Positions 52,769 through 64,000 of a stretch of DNA of 64,000 nt are shown in pieces. The position numbers were made by a program, and so were the translations under genes. Location: NCBI GenBank assembly GCA_033782935.1, contig JAWQEG010001432.1:529001-593000 (forward strand), given 5' to 3'. The number at the start of each line of letters is the position of its first letter. Position 1 is the first letter of the stretch. The notes under the pieces are model-generated. The model was not told the DNA's origin and did no database searches. It was given only the letters and a program-made list of their open reading frames with translations. Source of the DNA: Petrolisthes cinctipes. Lineage: Eukaryota; Arthropoda; Malacostraca; Decapoda; Porcellanidae.

Positions 52769-53784
52769 GTACAGATAGCTTCTGGAACCCAAAAATATCG
52801 AATTTTCGGGTGTTTTGAGCCTGAATTTGGGATATAAACGGGTACAGAAGATGCATGCACATATCGACTTTGGGCACCTAACATATTGATTTTCTAGCAT
52901 GTTTTGGGCCTGTATTTTAAAAATACACTAACACGGTGTAGGCATGTACAGATCGCTTTTGGGACTCAAAAATATCGATTTTTCGGGGGTTTTGAGCCAA
53001 AATTTGAGATATAAACAGGTACAGAAGATGCAATGACATATCGACTTTAAACACCTAAAATATCAATTTTTTAGCTTGTTTTGAGCCTATAATTTGAAAA
53101 CATTCTAGCACTGAGTAGGCATGTACAGATCGCTACAGGGACCCCAAAATATTGAATTTTCGGGTGTTTTGAGCCTGAATTTAAGATATTAACGGGTACA
53201 GAAGATGCATGCACATATCGACTTTTTGCACCTACAATATCGATATTGAGCATGTTTTTGGTCTGTATCTTGAAAACATTCTAGCAAGGAGTAGGCATGT
53301 ACAGATTTCTTTTTGGACCCAAAAATATCGAATTTTCAGGTGTTTTTAGCCTGAATTTGAGATATAAACGGGTACAGAAGATGCATGGACATATCGACTT
53401 CGGGCACCTAAAATATCGATTTTTAGCATGTTTTGGGACTATATGTTGAAAATATTCTAGCACTGAGTAGGCATGTACAGATCGCTTCTGGGACAAAAAA
53501 TATCGAATTTTAGGATGTTTTGAGCCTAAATTTGGGATATAAACGGGTACAGAAGATACATACACATATTGACATTGGGCAAGTAAAATATCGATTTTCT
53601 TCATGTTTTGGGCCTGTTTTTTAAAAATACTCTAACACGGAGTAGGCATGTACAGATCGCTTCTGGAACCCAAAAATATCGAATTTTCCGGTGTTTTGAG
53701 CCTGAATTTGGGATATAAACTGGTACAGAAGATGTATACACATATTGACTTTGGGCACCCAAAATACCGATTTTCTTCATGTTT

Positions 53785-53815
53785 TGGTCCTGTATCTGAG
53801 TAGGCATGTACAGAT
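53785..53815. other. 18-bp deletion inside one monomer
   Basis: Where related monomers read CCTGTATCTTGAAAAC...CTAGCACTGAGTAGG, this one reads CCTGTATCTGAGTAGG, so 18 bases between two CT dinucleotides are missing. The period between landmarks is shortened by that amount at this point. Loss between very short matching bases would explain it. Confidence 0.75.
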
Positions 53816-56800
53816 CGTTTCTGGGACCCAAAAATATTGAATTTTCGGGTTTTTTGAGCCTGAATATGAGATATAAACGGGTACTGAAGATAAATGCACA
53901 TATCTACTTTTTGCACCTAAAATATCGATTTTATGCATGTTTTAATTCTGTATCTTTAAAACATTCTAGAAAGGAGTAGGCATGTACAGATCGCTTCTTG
54001 GACCCAAAAATATCGAATTTTCGGGTGTTTTGAGCATGAATTTGAGATATAAACGGGTAAAGAAGATGCATGCACATATCGACTTTGGACACCTAAAATA
54101 TCGATTTTTTAGCATGTTTTGAGCCTATATTTTGAAAACATTCTCGCACTGAGTAGGCATGTACAGATCGCTTCTGGAATCCCGAAAATATTTAATTTTC
54201 GGGTGTTTTGAGCCTGAATTTGGGATATAACCGGGTACAGAGGATGCATACACATATTGACTATGGGCACCTAAAATATCGATTTTTAGAATGTTTTGGG
54301 CCTGTATTTTAAAAACACTCTAACACGGAGTATGCACGTACAGATAGCTTCTAGGACCCAAAAATATCGAATTTTCGGGTGTTTTGAGCCTGAATTTGAT
54401 ATATAAACGGGTACAGAAGTTACATGAACATTTTGACTTTGGGCACCTATAATATCGATTTTTAGCATGTTTTGGGTCTGTATCTTGAAAAGATTCTAGC
54501 AAGGAGTAGGCATGTACAGATTGTTTTGGGGACCCAAAAATATTCAATTTTCGGGTGTTTTAGAATTAATTTGATATATAAACGGGTACTGAAGATACAT
54601 GCACATATCGACTTTTTGATCCTAAAATATCGATTTTGTGCATGTTTTGGGTCTGTATCTTAAAAACATTCTAGAAAGGAGTAGGCATGTACAGATCGCT
54701 TATGTGACCCAAAAATATCTAATTTTCGGGTGTTTTGAGCCTGAATTTGAGATATAAACCGGTACAGAAGATGCATGCACATATCGACTTTGGGCACCTA
54801 ACATATTGATTTTTAGCATGTTTTGGGCCTGTATTTTGAAAATACACTATCACGGAGTAGGCATGTACAGATCGCTTTTGGGACCCAAAAATATCGTTTT
54901 TTCGGGTGTTTTGAGCCTGAATTTGAGATATAAACGGGTTCAGAAGATGCAATGACATATCGACTTTGGACACCTAAAATATCAATTTTTAGCATGTTTT
55001 GAGCCTATAATTTGAAAACATTCTAGCACTGAGTAGGCATGTACAGATCGTTTCAGGGACCCAAAAATATTGAATTTTCGGGTGTTTTGAGCCTGAATTT
55101 GAGATATTAACGGGTACAGAAGATGCATGCACATATCGACTTTTTGCACCTAATATATCGATTTTGAGCATGTTTTTGGTCTGTATCTTGAAAACATTTT
55201 AGCAAGGAGTAGGCATGTACAGATTGCATTTGGGACCCAAAAATATCGAATTTTCGGGTGTTTTGAGCCTGAATTTGAGATATAAACGGGTACAGAAGAT
55301 GCTTGCACATATCGACTTCTGGCACCTAAAATATCGATTTTTAGCATGTTTTGGGACTATATGTTGAAAATATTCTAGCACTGAGTAGGCATGTACAGAT
55401 CGCTACATGGACACAAAAATATAGAATTTTCTAGTGTTTTGAGCATGAATTTGAGATATAAACGGGTACAGAAGATACATACACATATTGACATTGGGCA
55501 AGTAAAATATCGGTTTTCTTCATGTTTTGGGCCTGTATTTTAAAAATACTCTAACACGGAGAAGGCATGTACAGATCTCTACAGGGACACAAAAATATCG
55601 AATTTTCTAGTGTTTTGAGCATGAATTTGAGATATAAACGAGTACAGAAGATGCATGCACATATCGACTTTGTGCACCAAAAATATCGATTTTTATCATG
55701 TTTTGGGCCTGTATTTTTAAAACATTCTTTAACATGGAGTAGGCATGTACAGATCGCTTCTGGGACCCAACAATTTCCAATTTTCGGGTGTTTTGAGCAT
55801 GAATTTGGGATATAAACGGGTCAAAAGATGTATGCACATATCGACTTTGGACACCTAAAATATTGATTTTTAGCATGTTTTAAGCCTATATTTTAAAACA
55901 TTCTAGCACTGAGTAGACAAGTACAGATCGCTTCGGGGACCTAAGAATATTGAATTTTTGGGTGTTTTGAGCCTGAATTTGAGATATAAACGGGTACAGA
56001 AGATGCATGCACATATCGACTTTGGGCACCTAAAATATCGATTTTCAGCATGTTTTGGGCCTATATTTTGAAAGTACTTTAACACGGAGTAGGCATGTAC
56101 AGATCGCTTCTGGAACCCAAAAATATTGACTTTTCGGGAGTATAGAGCTTGAATTTGAGATATAAACGGGTACTGAAGATACATGCACATATCGACTTTT
56201 AGCACCTAAATTAACGATTTTAAGCATGTTTTGGGTCTGTATCTTGAAAACATTCTAGCAAGGAGTAGGCATGTACAGATTGCTTCTGCGACCCAAAAAT
56301 ATCGAATTTTCAGGTGTTTTGAGCCTGAATTTGAAATATAAAAAACGCGTACAATAGAAGCATGCACATATCGACTTTGGGCACCCAAAATATCGATTTT
56401 AAGCATGTTTTGGACCTGTAATTTGAAAATACTCTAACACGGAGTAGGCATGTACAGATCAATTCTCGGACCCAAAAATATCGAATTTTCGGGTGTTTTG
56501 AGCCTGAATTTGAGATATAAACGGGTACAGAGCATGCATGCACATTTCGACTTTGGGCACCCAAAATATCGATTTTTAGCATGTTTTGAGCCAATATCTT
56601 GAAATTATTCTAGCACTGAGTAGGCATGTACAGATCTCTTCTTGGACCCCAAAATATCTAATTTTCGGGTGTTTTGAGCCTGAATTTGAGATATAAACGT
56701 GTACAGAAGATGCATGCACATATCGACATTGGGCACATAAAATATCGATTTTTAGCATGTATTGGGTATTTATTTTGAAAATATTCTAGCACTGAGTAGG

Positions 56801-58034
56801 CATGCACAGTTCGCTTCTGGAACCCAAAAATACCGAATTTTTGGGAGTTTTGAGCCTGAATTTGAGATATAAACGGGTACAGTACAGAAGATGCATGCAC
56901 ATATCGACATTGGGCATCTAAAATATCGATTTTTACCATGTTTTAGGTCTGTATCTTGAAAACATTCTAGCATTGCGTAGGCATGTACAGATCGCTTTTG
57001 GGACCCAAAAATATCGAATTTTCGGGTGTTTAGAGACTGAATTTAAGATATAAACGGGTACGGAAGATGCATGCACATATTGACTAAGGGCAGCTAAAAT
57101 ATCGATTTTCAGCATGTTTTGGGCATGTATTTTGAAAATACTTAAACACGGAGTAGGCATATACAGATTGCATCTAAAACCCAAAAATATCGAATTTTCG
57201 GGTGTTTTGAGTCTTAATTTGAGATATAAACGGGTACTGAATATGCATGCACATATTGACTTTTTGCACCTAAAATATCGATTTTGGGCATGTTTTGGGT
57301 CTGTATCTTGAAAACATTCTAGCGTGGAGTAGGTATATACAGGTCGCTTCTGGGACCAAAAAATATCGAATTTTCGCGTGTTTTGAGCCTGAATTTGAGA
57401 TATAAACGAGTTCAGAAGATGCATGCACATATCGACTTGGGACACCTAAAATATAAATTTTTAGCATGTTTTACACCTATATTTTAAAAACATTCTAGCA
57501 CTGAGTAGACATGTACAGATCGGTTCAGGAACCTACAACTATTGAATATTGGGGTGTTTTGAGCCTGAATTTGAGATATAAACCGGTACTGAAGATACAT
57601 GCACATATCGACTTTTTGCTCCTAAATTATCGATTTTGAGCATGTTTTGGGTCTGTATCTTGAAAACATTCTAGCAAAGAGTAGGCATGTACAAGTCGCT
57701 TCTGGGACCCAAAAATATCGAATTTTCGGGTGTCTTGAGTCTGAATTTTAGATATATACGGGTACAGAAGATGCATGCACACATCGACTTTGGGCACCCA
57801 AAATATCGATTTTCAGCATGTTTTGGGCATGTATTTTGAAAATACTCTTACACGAAGTAGGAATGTACAGATATCTTCTGTGACACAATAATATCTAATT
57901 TTCGGGTGTTTTGAGCCTGAATTTGGGATATAAACGGGTAAAGAAGATGCATGCACATATCGACTTTGGACACCTAAATTATCGATTTTTAGCATGTTTT
58001 GGGCCTATATTTTGAAAATACTCTAGCACTCAGT

Positions 58035-58642
58035 AGGCATGTACAGATCGCTTCTGGGACCCAAAAATATCTAATTTTCGGGTGTTTTGAGCCTGAATTT
58101 AGGATATAAACGGGTACAGAAGATGCATACACATATTGACTTTGGGCACCTCAAATATCTATTTTCAGCATGTTTTGGGCCTATATTTTGAAAAGATTCT
58201 AGCACTGAGTAGGCATGTACAGATCGCTTCTGGGACCCAAAAATATTGAATTTTCCGTCGTTTTGAGCCTGAATTTGAGATATAAACGGGTACTGAAGAT
58301 GCATGCAGATATCAATTTTCGGCACACAAAATATCGATTTTGAGCATGTTTTGGGTCTGTATTGTGAAAATACTCTAACACAGAGTAGGCATGTACAGAT
58401 CGCTTCTGGGACCCAAAAATATCTAATTTTCGGGTGTTTTGAGCCTGAATTTAGGATATAAACGGGTACAGAAGATGCATACACATATTGACTTTGGGCA
58501 CCTCAAATATCGATTTTCAGCATGTTTTGGGCCTATATTTTGAGAAGATTCTAGCACTGAGTAGGCATGTACAGATCGCTTCTGGGACCCAAAAATATTG
58601 AATTTTCCGTCGTTTTGAGCCTGAATTTGAGATATAAACGGG
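58035..58642. repeat. Tandem two-monomer duplication (352 bp) in the right flank
   Basis: Bases 58035-58290 match 58387-58642 at an offset of exactly 352 bp. Shared rare states are ATATCTAATTTTCGGG, AATTTAGGATATAAAC, CACCTCAAATATC, AAGATTCTAGCACTGAG and TTTTCCGTCGTTTTGAGCC. One visible difference is TTTTGAAAAGATTC against TTTTGAGAAGATTC. It shows that recent local duplication also occurs outside the central HOR blocks. Confidence 0.82.
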
Positions 58643-61600
58643 TACAGAAGATGCATGCACATTTTGACTATGTGGGGCTAAAATATCGATTTTCAGCATG
58701 TTTTGGGCCTGTATTTTGAAAATACTCTATCACGGAATAGGCATGTACAGATTGCTTCTGGGGCCCAAAAACATCGAATTTTCGGGAATTTTGAGCCTGA
58801 ATTTGAGATATAATCGGGTACAGAAGATTCATGCTAATATCCACTTTGGGCACCTAAAATATCGATTTTCAGCATGTTTTGGGCCTGTATTTTGAAAGTA
58901 CTCTAACACGGAGTAGGCATGTACAGATCGCTTCTGGGACCCAAAAATCTCGAATTTTCGGGTGTTTTGAGCCTGAATTTGAGATATAAACGGGTACAGA
59001 AGATGCATGCACATATCGACTTTGGGCACCTAAAATATCGATTTTCAGCATCTTTTATGGCCTGTATTTTGAAAGTACTCTAACACAGAGTAGGGATGTA
59101 CAAATCGCTTCTGGGACACAAAAATATTAAATTTTCGGGTGTTTTGAGCCTGAATTTGAGATAAAAACGGGTACATCATATGCATGCACATATCGACATT
59201 GGGCACCTATAATATCGATTTTTAGCTTGTTTTGGGCCTATATTTTAAAAATATTCTATCACTGAATAGGCATGTACAGATCGCTTCTGTGACCCAAAAA
59301 TATCGAATTTTCGTTTGTTTCGTGCCAGAATTTAGGATATAAACGGGTACAGAAGATACATGCACATATCGACTATGTGGAGCTATAATATCGATTTTCA
59401 GCATGTTTTGGGCATGTATTTTGAAAGTACTCTAACACGGAGTAGGCATGTACAGATCGCTTCTGGGACCCAAAAATCTCGAATTTTCGGGGGTTTTGAG
59501 CCTGAATTTGAGATATAAACGGGTACAGAAGATGCATGCACATATCGACTTTGGGCACCTAAAATATCGATTTTCAGCATGTTTTGTGGCCTGTATTTTG
59601 AAAGTACTCTAACACGGAGTAGGCATGTACAGATTGCTTCTGGGACCCAAAAATATTAAATTTTCGGGTGTTTTGAGCCTGAATTTGAGATATAAACAGG
59701 TACATCATATGATGCACATATCGACATTGGGCACCTATAATATCGATTTTTAGCTTGTTTTGGGCCTATATTTTAAAAATATTCTAGCACTGAGTAGACA
59801 TGTACAGATCGCTTCGGGGACCCAAAAATATTGAATTTTGGGTGTTTTTAGCCTGCATTTGAGATATAAACAGGGACTGAAGATGCATGCACATATCGAC
59901 TTTTTGCACCTAAAATATCGATTTTGAGCATATTTTGGGTCTGTATCGTGAAAACATTCTAGCACTGAGTAGGCATGTACAGATCGCTTCTGGGACCCAA
60001 AAATATTGAATTTTTCGTCGTTTTTAGCCTAAATTTGAGATATAAACGGGTACTGAAGATGCATGCAGATATCAACTTTGGGTACCCAAAATATCGATTT
60101 TTAGCATGTTTTGGGCCTGTATTTTGTAAATACTCTAACACGGAATAAGCATATACAGATTGCTTCTTGGACCCAAAAATATCGAATTTTCGGGTTTTTT
60201 CAGACTGAATTTGAGATATAAACGGGTACAGAAGATGCATGCACATATCGACTATGGGCAGCTAAAATATAGATTTTCAGCATGTTTTGGGCATGTATTT
60301 TGAAAGTACTCTAACACGGAGTAGGCATGCACAGATCGCTTCCTGGACCCAAAAATATCAAATTTTCGGGGTTTTTCAGCCTGAATTTGAGATATAAACG
60401 GGTACAGAAGATGCATGCACATATCGACTATGGGCAGCTAAAATATCGATTTTCAGCATGTTTTGGGCATGTATTTTGAAAACATTCTAGCACTGAGTAG
60501 GCATGTACAGATCGCTTTTGGAACCCAAAAATATTGAATTTTCGGGTGTTTTGAGCCTGAATTTGATATGTAAACAGGTAATAAAGATGCATGCAGATAT
60601 CGACTCTTTGCACCAAAAATATCGATTTTGAGCATGTTTTGGGCCTGTATTTTGAAAATACTCTAACACGGAGTAGGCATGTACAGATCGCTTTAGTGAC
60701 CCAAAAATATCGAATTTTCGGGTATTTTGAGCCTGAATTTGAGATATAATCGGGTACAGAAAATGCATGCTCATATCCACTTTGGGCACTTAAATATCGA
60801 TTTTTAGCATTTTTTATGGTCTGTATTTTGAAAGTACTCTAACACGGAGTAGGCATGTACAGATCGCTTCTGGGACCCAAAAATATTAAATGTTCGGGTG
60901 TTTTGAGCCTGAATTTGAGATATAAACGGGTACAGAAGATGCGTGCACATATCGACTATGGGCAGCTAAAATATCGATTTTTAGCATGTTTTGGGCATGT
61001 ATTTTGAAAATACTCAAATACGGAGTAGGCATATACAGATCGCTTCTGGGACCCAAAAATATAGAATTTTCGGGTGATTTGAGCCTAAATTTGAGATATA
61101 AACGGGTACAGAACATGCATGCACATATCGAGTTGGGACACATTAAATATCGATTTTTAGCATGTTTTAAGCCTATATTTTCAAAACAATCTAGCACTGA
61201 GTAGGCATGTACAAATCGCTTCTGGGACCCAAAAATACCGAATTTTCGGGTGTTTTGAGCCTGAATTTGAGATATAAATGAATACTGAAGATGCATGCAC
61301 ATATCGACTTTTTGCACAAAATATATCGATTTTGAGCATGTTTTGGGTCTGTATCTTTAAAACATTTTACGAAGGAGTAGGCGTGTACATATTGCTTCTG
61401 GGACCCAAAAACATCTAATTTTCAGGTATTTTCAGCCTGAATTTGAGATATAAACGGGTACAGAAGATGCATGCACTTATAGACTTTGGGCACCCAAAAT
61501 ATCGATTTTTAGTATGTTTTGGGCCTATATTTTAAAAATAGTCTATTACTGAGTAGGCATGTACAGATCGCTTGTCTGATCCAAAAATATCGAATTTTCG

Positions 61601-64000
61601 GGTGTTTTGAGCCTGAATTTGAGATATAAACGGGTACAGAAGATGCATGCACATATCGTCTATGTGGAGCTAAAATATCGATTTTCAGCATGTTTTGGGC
61701 CTGAATTTTGAAAATACTCTAATACGGAGTAGGCATGTACAGATCGCTTCTGGGACCCAAAAATCTCGAATTTTCGGGTGTTTTGAGTCTGAATTTGAGA
61801 TATAAACGGGTACAGAAGATACATGCACATATCGACTTTGGGCACCTAAATTATCGATTTTTAGCATGTTTTAAGCCTATATTTTGAAAACATTCTAGCA
61901 CTGAGTAGGCATGTACAGATCGGTTCTGGGTCATAACAAAATTGAATTTTCCGTCAATTTGAGCCTGAATTTGAGATATAAACGGGTACTGAAGATGCAT
62001 GCAGATATCAACTTTCGGCACCCAAGATATCGATATTTAACATGTTTTGGACCTATATTTTGAAAATACTCTAACACAGAGTAGGCATGTACAGATCGCT
62101 TCTGGAACCCAAAAATATCGAATTTTCGGGTGTTTTGAGCCTGAATTTGGGATATAAACGGGTACAGAAGATGCATACACATATTGACTTTGGGCACCTC
62201 AAATATCGATTTTCAGCATGTTTTGGGCCTGTATTTTGAAAATACTCTAACACGGAATAGGCATTTACAGATTGCTTCTGGGGCACAAAAACATCGAATT
62301 TTCGGGAATTTTGTGCCTGAATTTGAGATATAATCGGGTACAGAAGATGCATGCACATATCGACTATGTGGAGGTAAAATATCAATTTTCAGCATGTTTT
62401 AAGCATGTATTTTGAAAATAATCTAACACGTAGTAGGCATGTACAGATTGCTTCTGGCACCCAAAAATCTCGAATTTTCGGGTGTTTTGAGCCTGAATTT
62501 GAGATATAAACGGGTACAGAAGATGCATGCACATATCGACTTTTGGCACCCAAGATATCGATATTTAGCATGTTTTGGGCCTATATTTTGAAAATACTCT
62601 AACACTGAGTAGGCATGTACAGATCACTTCTGGGACCCAAAAATATCGAATTTTCGGGTGTTTTGAGCCTGAATTTGGGATATAAACGGGTACAGAAGAT
62701 GCATGCTCATTTCCACTTTGGGCACCTAAAATATCGATTTTTAGCATGTTTTGGGCCTGTATTTTGAAAGTACTCAAACACGGAGTAGGCATGTACAGAT
62801 CGCTTCTGGGACCCAAAAATATCAAATTTTCGGTTGTTTTGAGCCTGAATTTGGGATATAAACGGGTACAGAAGATGCATGCACATATCGACTATGTGGA
62901 GCTAAAATATCGATTTTCAGCATGTTTTGGACATGTATTTTGAAAATACTCTAACACGGAGTAAGCATATACAGATCGCTTCTGGGACCCAAAAATATTA
63001 AATTGTCGGGTATTTTGAGCCTGAATTTGAGATATAAACGGGTACAGCATATGCATGCACATATCGACATTGGGCACCTATAATATCGATTTTTAGCTTG
63101 TTTTGGGCCTATATTTTGAAAATATTCTTTCACTGAGTAGGCATGTACAGATAGCTTCTGTGACCCATAAATATCGAATTTTCGGGTGTTTTGAGCCGAA
63201 ATTTGGGATATAAACGGGTACAAAAGATGTATGCACATATCGACTTTGGACATGTAAAATATCGATTTTTAGCATGTTTTAAGCCTATATTTTGAAAACA
63301 TTCTAGCACTAAGAAGACATGTACAGATCGCTTCGGGGACCAAAATATATTGAATTTTTGGGTGTTTGAGCCTGAATTTTGGATATAAAAGGGTACAGAA
63401 CATGCATACACATATTGACTTTGGGCACCTCAAATATCGATTTTCAGCATTTTTTTGGCCTGTATTTTGAAAATACTCTAACACGAAGTAGGCATGTACA
63501 GATCGCTTCTGGGACCCAAAAATATTGAATTTTCAGGTATTTTGAGCCTGCATTTGAGATATAAACGAGTACTGAAGATGCATGCACATTTTTACTTTTT
63601 GCACTTAAAATATCGATTTTGAGCATATTTTGGGTCTGTATCTTGAAAACATTCTAGCAAAGAGTAGGCATGTACAAGTCGCTTCTGGGACCCAAAAATA
63701 TCGAATTTTTGGGTGTTATGAGCCTGAATTTGAGATATAAACGGGTACAGAAAATGCATGCACATATCGACTTTGGGCACCTAAAATATCGATTTTCAGT
63801 ATGTTTTATGGCCTGTATTTTGAAAGTACTCTAACACGTAGTAGACAAGTACAGATCGCTTCTGGGAGCCAAAAATATCGAATTTTCGGGTGTTTTGAGC
63901 CTAAATTTTAGATATAAACGGGTACAGAACATGCATGCACATATCGACATTGGGCACCTAAAATATCGATTTTTAGCATGTATTGGGCCTATATTTTGAA

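Larger units (their letters stand above)
1..64000. repeat. 176-bp satellite array filling the window, about 363 monomers
   Basis: The landmark CGGGTACAGAAG (with small variants) recurs every 176 bp from 41 to 63919, which is 363 periods with a net drift of about -10 bp. No stretch leaves the register, so there is no room for an inserted gene or element of even 100 bp. Every monomer runs the same way, and I saw no inversion. The majority monomer has about 71 G+C in 176 bases and seven CpG sites. Eukaryotic centromeric satellites commonly have monomers of about 150-180 bp, and the layered HOR structure seen here is typical of them. A centromeric role is inferred, because no kinetochore or cytological evidence is available from sequence. 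I do not recognise the family. The array runs off both ends of the window. Confidence 0.97.
53560..64000. repeat. Right-hand diverged monomers
   Basis: About 59 monomers with more single-base differences and small indels than the centre, and no long repeating order. Small indels include an 18-base deletion near 53795, a TACAG duplication at about 56876-56886, an expanded ATATAAAAAACGCGTAC at about 56334, and GGGTGTTTGAGCC near 63361. Several monomers carry states otherwise seen only in the first kilobase of the window. No gene or other element was seen. Confidence 0.75.

Noticed and set aside
1..64000. Hundreds of open reading frames of 60-177 codons, nearly all on the minus strand, with recurring peptides such as SRYVHASSVPVYISN.
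   Set aside because: They repeat with the 176-bp period and rotate through the frames because 176 is not a multiple of three. They exist because the minus strand of the monomer has few stop triplets. They show no conserved length, start context, codon bias or domain, and single-base indels between HOR copies break them freely. None is called as a gene.
1..64000. CRISPR array.
   Set aside because: The period is 176 bp with no unique spacers. Every base of the period is repeat, and both length and organisation are wrong for CRISPR.
1..64000. Transposable element, LTR, rRNA or tRNA genes, or telomeric repeat hidden in the array.
   Set aside because: The 176-bp register never breaks by more than about 20 bases, so no such element fits. 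No run of telomere-like hexamers or tRNA-like cloverleaf sequence was seen.
1..64000. Primate alpha satellite or another named satellite family.
   Set aside because: The period (176 rather than 171) and the sequence do not match alpha satellite as I know it, and no CENP-B box is seen. I do not recognise the monomer as any named plant or animal satellite, so no name is given.
1..64000. A prokaryotic accessory or defence system.
   Set aside because: There are no genes, ribosome binding sites or operons. The window is purely satellite DNA of eukaryotic type.

Overview
The whole 64-kb window is one uninterrupted tandem satellite array. I find no gene, RNA gene, transposon or unique-sequence island in it. 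The basic unit is 176 bp, about 40% GC, and always in the same orientation. A recognisable monomer landmark (CGGGTACAGAAG, or a one- or two-base variant) starts at 41, 217 and 393 and is still in register at 63919. That is 363 periods with a net drift of only about -10 bp. A monomer of this size, organised in higher-order repeats (HORs), points to a eukaryotic centromeric or pericentromeric satellite. I do not recognise the family and cannot name the organism.

The 176-bp monomer is itself an old dimer. Its two 88-bp halves align without gaps at about 67% identity (59 of 88 positions, counted by hand on the majority form). Copy-number changes in the window occur in whole 176-bp steps, never in 88-bp steps, so the dimer is the unit now being duplicated.

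Layout from left to right. (1) 1-2.7 kb: diverged monomers. (2) 2.7-16.4 kb: HOR family A, with a 34-monomer unit of 5,983 bp (3740-9722), a second copy one monomer shorter (9723-15531) and a truncated third (15532 to about 16420). A 4-monomer tandem duplication lies at its left edge. (3) 17.1-36.3 kb: HOR family B, whose distinctive head recurs at 17118, 20814, 28022 and 35405. Its two long units are 7,208 bp (41 monomers) and 7,383 bp (42 monomers). The first, short unit has an A-type stretch embedded at 18.4-20.2 kb. (4) 36.3-53.6 kb: a mosaic of shorter duplications (4-, 7-, 8-, 11-, 30- and 40-monomer spacings). (5) 53.6-64 kb: diverged monomers with small indels. Several of these closely match the first 1 kb of the window.

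The picture fits repeated unequal exchange and segmental duplication in the centre, with older, less homogenised monomers on both sides. Nothing here encodes a protein. The many short open frames arise because the monomer has few stop triplets on the minus strand and because 176 is not a multiple of three. All identities and boundaries were read by eye. Boundaries are quoted at the nearest monomer landmark, and the true breakpoints may lie anywhere in the flanking identical sequence.
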